The notes beneath the pieces were generated by a model. That model made no database searches and was not told the DNA's origin. It saw only the letters and a program-made list of their open reading frames with translations. Below are positions 1 to 6,246 of a stretch of 6,629 nucleotides of DNA, in pieces. Both the position numbers and the translations under genes were made by a program. Every line of letters begins with the position of its first letter. Positions within the stretch are counted from its first letter, which is position 1. Source of the stretch: JBEIFW01 sp044370695 (lineage in GTDB: Bacteria > Actinomycetota > Acidimicrobiia > Acidimicrobiales > Ilumatobacteraceae); assembly GCA_044370695.1 (NCBI GenBank), contig JBILVB010000190.1:1-6629 (forward strand), given 5' to 3'.

Positions 1-683
<683 letters not shown>

Positions 684-702
684 GCCGCCGGCCGGGGCGC
701 CG

Positions 703-708
703 TAGAGT
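703..708 (+). promoter_or_regulatory. Candidate -10 element (TAGAGT) for the FAH-family gene
   Basis: The hexamer TAGAGT in the 33-bp gap after menB fits the actinobacterial TANNNT -10 pattern. It ends 8 nt before the ATG at 717, so transcription would begin at about 715-717 and give a leaderless or nearly leaderless mRNA. No Shine-Dalgarno sequence precedes this ATG, which agrees with that reading. I see no convincing -35 element. Read-through from menB is the alternative. Confidence 0.4.
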
Positions 709-716
709 CCCCGCCC

Positions 717-1550
717 ATGTTCCGTCTCGCCTCCATCGCTGGTCGCGCCGTCCTGCTGGACGGCGAGTCCTGGTACGACCTCGCCCGCGTCAGCGGCGAC
801 CCGTCGCTGGCCGATCCGCTTGCCGCGGTCGCTGCCCACCGCCGGCTGCACGACGTGGTGCTGCGCGACCCCGACGGCCGGCTCGCCGACGTCACGCTCG
901 GGCCACCGGTCCCCACGCCCACCAAGGTGTTCGGGATCGGGCTCAACTACCGCTCGCACGCGGCCGAGTCGAACATGGAGCTGCCCCCGGCGCCGCTCAC
1001 CTTCACCAAGTTCCCGAGCTGCCTGAACGGCCCCACGGGCGCGATCGAGCTGTCCGGCAACCGGGTCGACTGGGAGGTCGAACTGGTCGTGGTGATCGGC
1101 GAGCGCTGCAAGCGCGTCGCCGAGGCCGACGCCTGGTCGGTGGTGGCCGGGCTCACGCTCGGTCAGGACATCTCGGACCGCAAGGTGCAGCGCACCGGCC
1201 AGCCGCCGCAGTTCTGCCTGGGCAAGAGCTTCGACACCTTCGGCCCGTGCGGCCCCGCCATCGTCTCGCTCGACGCCTTCGCGAACCCCGACGACATCGG
1301 GCTGTGGTGCGACGTGTCGGGTGAGCGGATGCAGGACGCCCGCACGAGCGACCTCATCTTCTCGGTCCCCTACCTCGTGTCGTACCTGTCGTCGATCTGC
1401 ACGCTCGAGGCCGGCGACCTGATCTTCACCGGCACGCCCGACGGCGTCGGCGCGCCCCGAGGCCGGTTCCTCGCCGACGGCGACGTGGTCGTCTCGGGGG
1501 CCGAGGTGATCGGCGAGCTGCGCAACCCCTGCGTCGACGCGCCCGCGTGA
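717..1550 (+). CDS. Fumarylacetoacetate hydrolase (FAH) family enzyme
   Basis: This 277-residue cytosolic enzyme belongs to the metal-dependent FAH family, which hydrolyses, isomerises, hydrates or decarboxylates acylpyruvate-like products of aromatic and sugar-acid breakdown. The catalytic region starts near residue 70 with KVFGIGLNYRSHAAE (His81). Predicted metal ligands are Glu120 and Glu122 in DWEVELVVVIG and Asp151 in GQDISDRKVQ. Lys170 in LGKSFDTFGP and Thr240 in FTGTPDGVG are further family landmarks, and the order and spacing are normal. Residues 1-65 form the usual variable N-terminal cap. The ATG is chosen because the protein begins in typical fashion (MFRLASI) with a -10-like hexamer just upstream. 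The stop overlaps the monooxygenase start by four bases, so the two are probably cotranslated. Together they suggest aromatic catabolism, for example hydrolysis of fumarylpyruvate or a ring-fission product, but the substrate cannot be read from the sequence. The family is secure and the reaction is open. Confidence 0.92.
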   Translation: MFRLASIAGRAVLLDGESWYDLARVSGDPSLADPLAAVAAHRRLHDVVLRDPDGRLADVTLGPPVPTPTKVFGIGLNYRSHAAESNMELPPAPLTFTKFPSCLNGPTGAIELSGNRVDWEVELVVVIGERCKRVAEADAWSVVAGLTLGQDISDRKVQRTGQPPQFCLGKSFDTFGPCGPAIVSLDAFANPDDIGLWCDVSGERMQDARTSDLIFSVPYLVSYLSSICTLEAGDLIFTGTPDGVGAPRGRFLADGDVVVSGAEVIGELRNPCVDAPA

Positions 1551-3010
1551 CCGCTCGTCGTGCCGACGTCGCGGTCGTGGGCTTCGGCCCGGTCGGCGCG
1601 ACGCTCACCGGGCTGCTGGCCCGGGCCGGGTGCTCGGTGGTCGCGTTCGACCGTGACGTCGAGCTGTACCCCTTGCCGCGTGCCGCACACGCCGACGGCG
1701 AGGCGATGCGGATCCTGCAGAACCTGGGGTGCGCCGACCGCATCGCTCCGGCGTTGCGGCCCAACGCCGGCATGGACTTCGTGAACGGCGACGGCACCTT
1801 GCTGCTGCGGATGCGCAGCGAGGGTCGCAGCGCGGCGGGCTGGCCGTCGTCGAACCTGTTCCACCAGCCGGGCCTCGAAGGCCCGTTACGGGCCACGGTG
1901 TCCGCGCTGGTGGGCGTCGAGGTCCACCTCGGGGTCGAGGTCACCGGCCTCGTCGAGCGGGCCGATCACGTCGAGCTGACGGCGGCGGACGGGCGGACCG
2001 TACAGGCGCAGGCGGTCGTCGGCGCCGACGGCGCCCGATCGTTCGTGCGGCGGTCGATCCCCGGTCTCGACGGCCACGCCGACGCCGGATTCGAAGAGCC
2101 GTGGCTCGTCGTCGACCTGCTCCTCCACGAGGGCGCCGCCGCACTCCTACCCGACCATGCCGTCCAGATCTGCGACCCAACCCGACCGGCGACGCTGGTG
2201 CCGATGCCCGTACCGCGCCACCGGGTCGAGGTGATGCTCCTGCCCGGCGACGACCCGGCCGCGATCAGCCGGCCGTCCCGGGTGCGGGAACTGCTGCGCC
2301 GCTGGCTGCCCGACGACGCCTACGAGATCGAGCGGGCCGCGGTGTACACGTTCCACGGCCTGGTGGCGCACCGCTGGCGGCAGGGCCGGGTGCTGCTGGC
2401 GGGCGACGCCTGCCACCAGATGCCGCCGTTCCTCGGCCAGGGCATGTGCTCGGGCCTGCGCGATGCGGCCAACCTGGCCTGGAAGCTCGCGGCGGTCCTG
2501 CACGGCGGCGCCCCCGAGGCACTGCTCGACACCTACCAGGCGGAACGGGCACCCCAGGTGCAGGGCATCGTCGATGCGGCCGTCGGGTTCGGGCGGGTCA
2601 TCTGCACGACCGATCCCGCCGTCGCCGCGGAGCGCGACCGGGGGTTCACCGCCGCCGGGGCCCGCACGCAGACCTCGGCGCCGATGCCGGGGCTCGTCGC
2701 CGGGCCGCTCGTGCTGGCCGGTGGCGGCCGCCCGGTCCCCCAGGCGGTGCTGTCGGCCGGCCGCCTCGACGACGTCGTCGGCCCGCACTGGGCGGTTTTG
2801 CACCGGGGGGCGCTCGACGCCGACGCGCTCGCGTTCTGGCGAGCGCTCGACGCCGTGGTGCTCGACGCCGCCGGCGAGCCGGCGCTGGTCGAAGTGCTCG
2901 ACGCGGGGGCGGCCGACGTGATCGTCGTGCGGCCGGACCGCTACGTGCTCGCAACGGGAACGGACCTGGCCGGCATCACCGACCAGGTCCGTTCGTTGCT
3001 CCGTCGCTGA
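1547..3010 (+). CDS. FAD-dependent aromatic monooxygenase (class A, MhpA/phenol hydroxylase type)
   Basis: This 487-residue protein has the three signatures of single-component flavoprotein hydroxylases. These are the N-terminal dinucleotide-binding GFGPVG at residues 12-17 ending at the acidic FDRD, the DG motif VVGADGARS around 158-165, and the GD motif VLLAGDACHQMPP around 282-294 followed by GLRDAANLAWKL. The PRAAHADGEAMRILQNLG stretch and a C-terminal tail ending in RPDRYVLA resemble MhpA, TfdB and PgaE relatives, which hydroxylate phenolic rings with NAD(P)H and O2. It is shorter than E. coli MhpA (554 residues from memory), mostly in the C-terminal region. The GTG start lies in a GTGA overlap with the FAH-family stop and has no Shine-Dalgarno sequence, so translation is probably coupled. 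Leu114 is encoded by TTA, the only such codon I found in frame in this window. The 3' end holds a strong inverted repeat. Substrate unknown; a polyketide-tailoring role is a less likely alternative. Confidence 0.9.
   Translation: MTARRADVAVVGFGPVGATLTGLLARAGCSVVAFDRDVELYPLPRAAHADGEAMRILQNLGCADRIAPALRPNAGMDFVNGDGTLLLRMRSEGRSAAGWPSSNLFHQPGLEGPLRATVSALVGVEVHLGVEVTGLVERADHVELTAADGRTVQAQAVVGADGARSFVRRSIPGLDGHADAGFEEPWLVVDLLLHEGAAALLPDHAVQICDPTRPATLVPMPVPRHRVEVMLLPGDDPAAISRPSRVRELLRRWLPDDAYEIERAAVYTFHGLVAHRWRQGRVLLAGDACHQMPPFLGQGMCSGLRDAANLAWKLAAVLHGGAPEALLDTYQAERAPQVQGIVDAAVGFGRVICTTDPAVAAERDRGFTAAGARTQTSAPMPGLVAGPLVLAGGGRPVPQAVLSAGRLDDVVGPHWAVLHRGALDADALAFWRALDAVVLDAAGEPALVEVLDAGAADVIVVRPDRYVLATGTDLAGITDQVRSLLRR
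1880..1894. repeat. 15-nt palindrome centred on a rare TTA codon
   Basis: The arms GGCCCGT (1880-1886) and ACGGGCC (1888-1894) are perfectly complementary around T1887. In RNA this allows at least a 6-bp GC-rich stem with a UUA loop. The loop is exactly the TTA leucine codon (1886-1888) of the flavin monooxygenase. The repeat is plain in the sequence; any function is speculative, since short GC-rich palindromes arise easily in such DNA. Confidence 0.35.
2958..2994 (-). terminator. Perfect 12-bp inverted repeat, candidate terminator of the thiolase transcript
   Basis: The arms GAACGGACCTGG (2958-2969) and CCAGGTCCGTTC (2983-2994) are exact reverse complements separated by 13 nt. The repeat lies within the last codons of the plus-strand monooxygenase gene and begins 20 bases beyond the stop codon of the minus-strand thiolase, a normal terminator distance for that gene. 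No T-rich tract follows on either strand, so a classical intrinsic terminator is not shown; U-poor hairpins have been proposed as terminators in actinobacteria. Acting on the plus strand it would end the monooxygenase mRNA before its stop codon, so a minus-strand role is more sensible. The alternative is a simple blocking or mRNA-protecting stem. Confidence 0.5.
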
Positions 3011-3014
3011 GGGA

Positions 3015-4241
3015 TCAGATCCGCTCGACGATGGTGGCGGTGCCCATGCCGCCACCGGTGCACATGGCCACGAGGCCGATCGACTTGTCCTGGCGCTCGA
3101 GCTCGTCGACGATCGTGCCGATCAGCATGGCGCCGGTGGCCCCGATCGGGTGACCCAGCGCCATGGCGCCGCCGTTCACGTTGACCTTGGCCGGGTCGGC
3201 GCCGGTGTCCTTGAAGAACCGCAGCACGACCGAGGCGAACGCCTCGTTGACCTCGAACAGGTCGATGTCGTCGATCGTCATGCCGGCCTTCTTCAGGCAC
3301 TTGAGCGCCGCCGGCCCGGGGGCGGTGAGCATGATCAGCGGCTCGGACGCAGCGACGGCCGACATCACGATGCGGGCCCGAGGCTTGAGGCCGTGGGCCC
3401 GGGCGTAGTCGGGCGAGGCGAGCAGCACGGCGCCGGCGCCGTCGACGACGCCCGAGGAGTTGCCGGCATGGTGCACGTGCTCGACGTTGACCCCCGGGTA
3501 CTTCTGGGCGATCAGCTCGCGCATCGTGCCCGACGCCTGCTCCATCTTCGCGTCCATGAACGCCGGGAAGCTCGGGGTGAGCCCGCCGAGCATCTCCATC
3601 GTCGTCTGCGGGCGGGGGAACTGCTCACGGTCGAGCGCGATCGAGCCGTCCTCGTTCCGGATCGGAATCAGGCTGCGCTCGAAGCGCCCCTCGGACAGGG
3701 CCACGGCGGCCCGCCGCTGGCTCTCGAGGGCGAGCCGGTCGCAGTCCTCCCGGGTGGAGCCGTCGATCGTGGCAATCAGGTCGGCGGACAGGCCCTGGGG
3801 CACCTGCGGGTGCATGGCCAGCAGGTGGGCGTTGTTGGCGTGGAACCCGTCGGTGCCGTTGCGGGCGCCGCGGCTCATCGCTTCGATGCCGCACCCGATG
3901 ACGAGATCCTGGTGGCCGGCCTGGATGCCCATGCCGGCGAAGGTGACCGCCTGCTGACCCGAGCCGCAGAATCGGTTGAGCGTGACGCCGGGGACGCTGA
4001 TGGGCCAGCCGGCGTCGAGCACGGCCATGCGGCCGATGTCGTGGGCGTGGTCGCCGGCGTGGGAACCGTTGCCGCACACCACGTCCTCGACGTCGGCCGG
4101 GTCGAAGCCGACCCGCTCGCGCAGGCCGTCGAGCACCTGGGCCAGCACCCGCTGCGGGTGCAGGTGGGCGAGCCCGCCCTTGCCCTGCTTGCCGATGCCG
4201 CGCGGCGAACGCACCGCGTCGATGATCCAGGCCTCACCCAT
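3015..4241 (-). CDS. Thiolase (acetyl-CoA acyltransferase/acetyltransferase family)
   Basis: This 408-residue enzyme is a cytosolic thiolase that cleaves 3-ketoacyl-CoA with CoA, or runs the reverse Claisen condensation. All catalytic elements are visible: the nucleophilic Cys92 in LNRFCGSGQQA, NEAFA at residues 332-336, His364 in GHPIGATGA, and the acid/base Cys394 in CTGGGMGTA. HAGNSSGVVDGAGAVLL near 258-274 is the usual mid-protein signature. Length and order are those of a complete type I or II thiolase. The ATG at 4241 is supported by the N-terminus GEAWIIDAVRSPRG and by a good Shine-Dalgarno sequence 4 nt upstream. It follows the PIG-L gene in the same direction after 103 bp and runs head-on into the monooxygenase with 4 bp between stops. 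Sequence motifs alone do not separate degradative beta-oxidation from biosynthetic or steroid/aromatic side-chain roles. I see no partner hydratase or dehydrogenase beside it. Confidence 0.93.
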   Translation of the reverse strand: MGEAWIIDAVRSPRGIGKQGKGGLAHLHPQRVLAQVLDGLRERVGFDPADVEDVVCGNGSHAGDHAHDIGRMAVLDAGWPISVPGVTLNRFCGSGQQAVTFAGMGIQAGHQDLVIGCGIEAMSRGARNGTDGFHANNAHLLAMHPQVPQGLSADLIATIDGSTREDCDRLALESQRRAAVALSEGRFERSLIPIRNEDGSIALDREQFPRPQTTMEMLGGLTPSFPAFMDAKMEQASGTMRELIAQKYPGVNVEHVHHAGNSSGVVDGAGAVLLASPDYARAHGLKPRARIVMSAVAASEPLIMLTAPGPAALKCLKKAGMTIDDIDLFEVNEAFASVVLRFFKDTGADPAKVNVNGGAMALGHPIGATGAMLIGTIVDELERQDKSIGLVAMCTGGGMGTATIVERI

Positions 4242-4245
4242 GGAG

Positions 4246-4253
4246 CTCCCCTT
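4246..4253 (-). promoter_or_regulatory. Shine-Dalgarno sequence of the thiolase gene
   Basis: Read on the minus strand, AAGGGGAG ends 4 nt before the ATG at 4241. It is the only clear Shine-Dalgarno sequence found ahead of any complete gene in the window and fixes the thiolase start. It implies a real 5' leader here, either from an upstream promoter in the 103-bp gap or by read-through from the PIG-L gene. Confidence 0.65.
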
Positions 4254-4288
4254 GTCTCACGGGCCGCGTGCACTCCGGCCCACCGACG

Positions 4289-4319
4289 CGGGAGCCTACG
4301 GCCGAACTCCCGAGGCCTC
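4289..4319 (-). promoter_or_regulatory. Inverted repeat and possible -10 element upstream of the thiolase gene
   Basis: The 103-bp gap 4242-4344 contains an inverted repeat, CGGGAG (4289-4294) and CTCCCG (4307-4312), spaced 12 bp, followed by the 8-bp palindrome GAGGCCTC (4312-4319). On the minus strand TAGGCT (4298-4293) fits the TANNNT pattern of an actinobacterial -10 and lies partly inside the repeat, about 50 nt before the thiolase ATG. A promoter with an overlapping operator is possible; a weak hairpin is the alternative. There is no clear -35 element. Confidence 0.3.
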
Positions 4320-4333
4320 CCAACGGGCGGGCG

Positions 4334-4356
4334 GCCACCGCCGCTCAGCCGGTGGC
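4334..4356 (-). repeat. 7-bp hairpin spanning the stop codon of the PIG-L gene
   Basis: The arms GCCACCG (4334-4340) and CGGTGGC (4350-4356) are perfectly complementary with a 9-nt loop that contains the stop codon at 4345-4347. No T tract follows on the minus strand. It might attenuate transcription between the PIG-L and thiolase genes, but a stem this short is not strong evidence in GC-rich DNA. Confidence 0.3.
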
Positions 4357-5061
4357 GACCACCTGGAAGACCTCGGCGGCCCGGTTCGGACCGAGGCCCT
4401 GCGCCTCGGCGCTGGCGGCCAGCCAGCCCCGCACGCGCTGCTCCATGCCGGCGGGGTCGGGGTGCTGGCTCTCGTGGCACAGCAGGGCGCGGATCTTCCG
4501 CTCGATCTGCGCGCCGACGTCGACCACCCGGTTCGGTTTGGGGCCACCCATGATCCACACCTCGCGCACCGTCCAGGCGCGCAGGCCCTCGTCGGCGAGT
4601 TCGGTGAACGTGAAGTCGTTGCGGGCGTCGGGGTACACCGCGCACAGGGCGGCCTCGCCGGCGGCGAGATGGTCGGGATGGCTCGCGAAGATCCGCTGGA
4701 AGTTGCGCTCCGGGCTCTGGCACACGACTCGTTGCGGGCGCACCTGACGGATCACCCGGGCCAGGTCGCGGCGCAGCTCGAGGGTCGGCTCGAGCCGGCC
4801 GTCGAGGTAGCCGAGGAACACGAGCTGATCGACACCGACCTCCTTGGCCGCCGCAGTCTGCTCCCGCCGGCGCATCGGGCCGATCTCGGTGCGGGGGATC
4901 GACTCGTCGAATCCGCCGGCGTCGCCGTCGGTGACGATGCAGTAGACGACCTCGATCCCGGCGTCGGTCCAGTTGGCAATGGTGCCGGCGGCGCCGAAAT
5001 CGACGTCGTCGGGGTGAGCGGTGATGACCAGGATCCGTTCCACGTCGGCGTCGTCGAGCAC
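4345..5061 (-). CDS. PIG-L/LmbE family zinc-dependent deacetylase
   Basis: This 238-residue protein belongs to the family of N-acetylglucosaminyl deacetylases and related amidases (PIG-L, MshB, Mca, BshB). The signature AHPDDVDFGAAGTIA supplies His16 and Asp19 as zinc ligands and Asp18 as probable general base. SHPDH at residues 127-131 supplies His128 (catalytic) and His131 (third zinc ligand), by comparison with MshB. CHESQH near residues 195-200 is another family-typical block. The HPDDVD-x-G form, rather than HPDDE, looks closer to the BshB1/LmbE side than to mycobacterial MshB or Mca. There is no signal peptide or membrane segment. The GTG start is favoured because only 15 residues precede the metal site, no Shine-Dalgarno sequence is present, and a -10-like hexamer lies 6 nt upstream. 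It diverges from the C-S lyase gene and precedes the thiolase gene in the same direction. The substrate is not known; an N-acetyl sugar or a thiol conjugate is possible. Confidence 0.9.
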   Translation of the reverse strand: MLDDADVERILVITAHPDDVDFGAAGTIANWTDAGIEVVYCIVTDGDAGGFDESIPRTEIGPMRRREQTAAAKEVGVDQLVFLGYLDGRLEPTLELRRDLARVIRQVRPQRVVCQSPERNFQRIFASHPDHLAAGEAALCAVYPDARNDFTFTELADEGLRAWTVREVWIMGGPKPNRVVDVGAQIERKIRALLCHESQHPDPAGMEQRVRGWLAASAEAQGLGPNRAAEVFQVVATG

Positions 5062-5067
5062 GCCGGC

Positions 5068-5073
5068 ACGCTA
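5068..5073 (-). promoter_or_regulatory. Candidate -10 element (TAGCGT) for a leaderless PIG-L transcript
   Basis: Read on the minus strand, TAGCGT (5073 to 5068) fits TANNNT and is separated by exactly 6 nt from the GTG at 5061, so the expected start of transcription is the G of the start codon. No Shine-Dalgarno sequence is available in this spacer. Its -35 region would lie inside the divergent lyase gene. Confidence 0.45.
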
Positions 5074-5082
5074 TGTGACAAT
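5074..5082 (+). promoter_or_regulatory. Candidate extended -10 element for a leaderless C-S lyase transcript
   Basis: TGT followed by GACAAT (5077-5082) resembles an extended -10 (TGN plus a hexamer matching TATAAT at 4 of 6 positions). It ends exactly 6 nt before the GTG at 5089, placing transcription start on the start codon. The TGTGACA here is also a small dyad (TGT-G-ACA) that could hold a regulator between the two divergent -10 elements. Confidence 0.45.
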
Positions 5083-5088
5083 CCGCCG

Positions 5089-6246
5089 GTGACCACGGCG
5101 CTCGATCCCCGGTTCACCGACCTCGACCTCGCGGCCCTCCGCCGGCGCAGCGGCACCAAATGGGCCCGCTACGGACCCGACGTGCTGCCGGCCTGGGTGG
5201 CCGACATGGATTACCCGCTGGCCGAGCCGATCCGCCGGGTGCTGCTCGACGCCATCGCCGCCGACGACCTCGGGTACCCGCTCGCCGGCGCAGCCGGCCG
5301 GCTCGCCACCGCGTACGCCGCCTGGCAGCCCGACGCCGTGGTCGAGCCGGCGTGGGCCCACCTGCTGCCCGACGTGATCAAGGGCCTCGAAGCGGTGATC
5401 GAGGTGTGCACCGCTCCCGGCGACGCCGTCGTCGTGCAGACCCCCGTGTACCCGCCCTTCCTGAAGACCGTGGCCAACCTCGGACGCCGGGTGGTGGAGA
5501 ACCGGCTGACCGCCGACCGCCGCGTCGACCTCGACGACCTGGCCCGGGTGTGCGCCGCCGAGCGCCCACCGCTGCTGCTGCTGTGTCACCCGCACAACCC
5601 GTGCGGGCGCGCCTTCGACGACGACGAACTCGCCGGCATCGCCCGGGTCTGCGCCGAGCACGGCGTGTTCGTGGCGAGCGACGAGATCCACGCCGACTTG
5701 GTGTTCGCCCCGCGACGGCACCGGCCGTTCTCGGCGGTGAGCGACGACGCCGCAGCCCGCACGATCACGCTCACCTCGTCGTCGAAGGCGTTCAACATCG
5801 CCGGGTTGCGGTGCGCGTTCGCGCTGGCCGGCAGCGAGGCGCTCCACGACCGGCTGGTGGAGCGCGGGCATCGCACCCACGACACCGCAGGCAGCCTCGG
5901 CATCGCCGCGACGCTGGCAGCGTGGACCCCGCAGGGACGGGTGTGGCTCGAGGCTTGCATGACGGTGCTCGACCACAACCGCCACCTGTTGGTGTCGCTC
6001 CTCGACGGCACCGGGATCGGCTACCGGGTCCCCGAGGCGACGTACCTGGCCTGGCTCGACTGCCGGGCCCTGGAACTCGACGACGACCCCGCCGCCTGGT
6101 TCCTCGCCCAGGCCAAGGTGGCGCTCTCGATCGGACCGGACTTCGGCCCGCCCGGCGCCGGGCACGTCCGGTTGAACTTGGCCACTTCCCCGTCGATCCT
6201 CACGCTCGTGGTCGAGCGCATGCGCGACGCGCTGGCCCGCCGATGA
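5089..6246 (+). CDS. MalY/PatB-type PLP-dependent C-S lyase or aminotransferase
   Basis: This 385-residue protein is a fold-type I PLP enzyme of the MalY/PatB group, whose members cleave the C-S bond of cystathionine or cysteine S-conjugates to thiol, pyruvate and ammonia; some act as aminotransferases. The group's N-terminal hallmark is present: RSGTKWARYGPDVLPAWVADMDYP, seen here as KWARYG near 24-29 and WVADMDYP near 36-43. Tyr121 (TPVYPPF), Asn170 (HPHNPCGRAF), Asp198 (SDEIHADL), the Schiff-base Lys233 (SSSKAFNIAGLR) and the substrate-carboxylate Arg361 (HVRLNLATS) are all in place. Length is normal. The GTG at 5089 is chosen because the family starts about ten residues before this block and a -10-like element lies 6 nt upstream; the frame is open far further upstream, but only antisense to other genes. 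It overlaps the GNAT gene by ATGA. Lyase activity is likelier than pure transaminase, not proven. Confidence 0.91.
   Translation: MTTALDPRFTDLDLAALRRRSGTKWARYGPDVLPAWVADMDYPLAEPIRRVLLDAIAADDLGYPLAGAAGRLATAYAAWQPDAVVEPAWAHLLPDVIKGLEAVIEVCTAPGDAVVVQTPVYPPFLKTVANLGRRVVENRLTADRRVDLDDLARVCAAERPPLLLLCHPHNPCGRAFDDDELAGIARVCAEHGVFVASDEIHADLVFAPRRHRPFSAVSDDAAARTITLTSSSKAFNIAGLRCAFALAGSEALHDRLVERGHRTHDTAGSLGIAATLAAWTPQGRVWLEACMTVLDHNRHLLVSLLDGTGIGYRVPEATYLAWLDCRALELDDDPAAWFLAQAKVALSIGPDFGPPGAGHVRLNLATSPSILTLVVERMRDALARR

Noticed and set aside
684..702. GC-rich palindromes CCGGCCGG and GGCGCC after the menB stop as a terminator.
   Set aside because: They are adjacent self-complementary words without a stem-loop arrangement or T tract, and such words are common in DNA of this composition.
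2147..3055. 302-codon minus-strand open frame opposite the monooxygenase and overlapping the thiolase end.
   Set aside because: It would overlap the thiolase 3' end and lies opposite the FAD GD motif and C-terminal region of the monooxygenase; its composition is that of a shadow frame.
3150..4553. 467-codon plus-strand open frame opposite the thiolase.
   Set aside because: It mirrors the thiolase codons and its translation is His/Arg/Gly/Val-rich without recognisable motifs. Long antisense frames are expected where third positions are strongly G/C.
3976..5088. Long open extension upstream of the C-S lyase in the same frame (over 370 codons).
   Set aside because: It is antisense to the start of the thiolase gene and to the whole PIG-L gene, both with full catalytic motifs. 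Its translation is low-complexity and Arg/Ala/Val-rich with no family resemblance. The lyase family begins just after the GTG at 5089.
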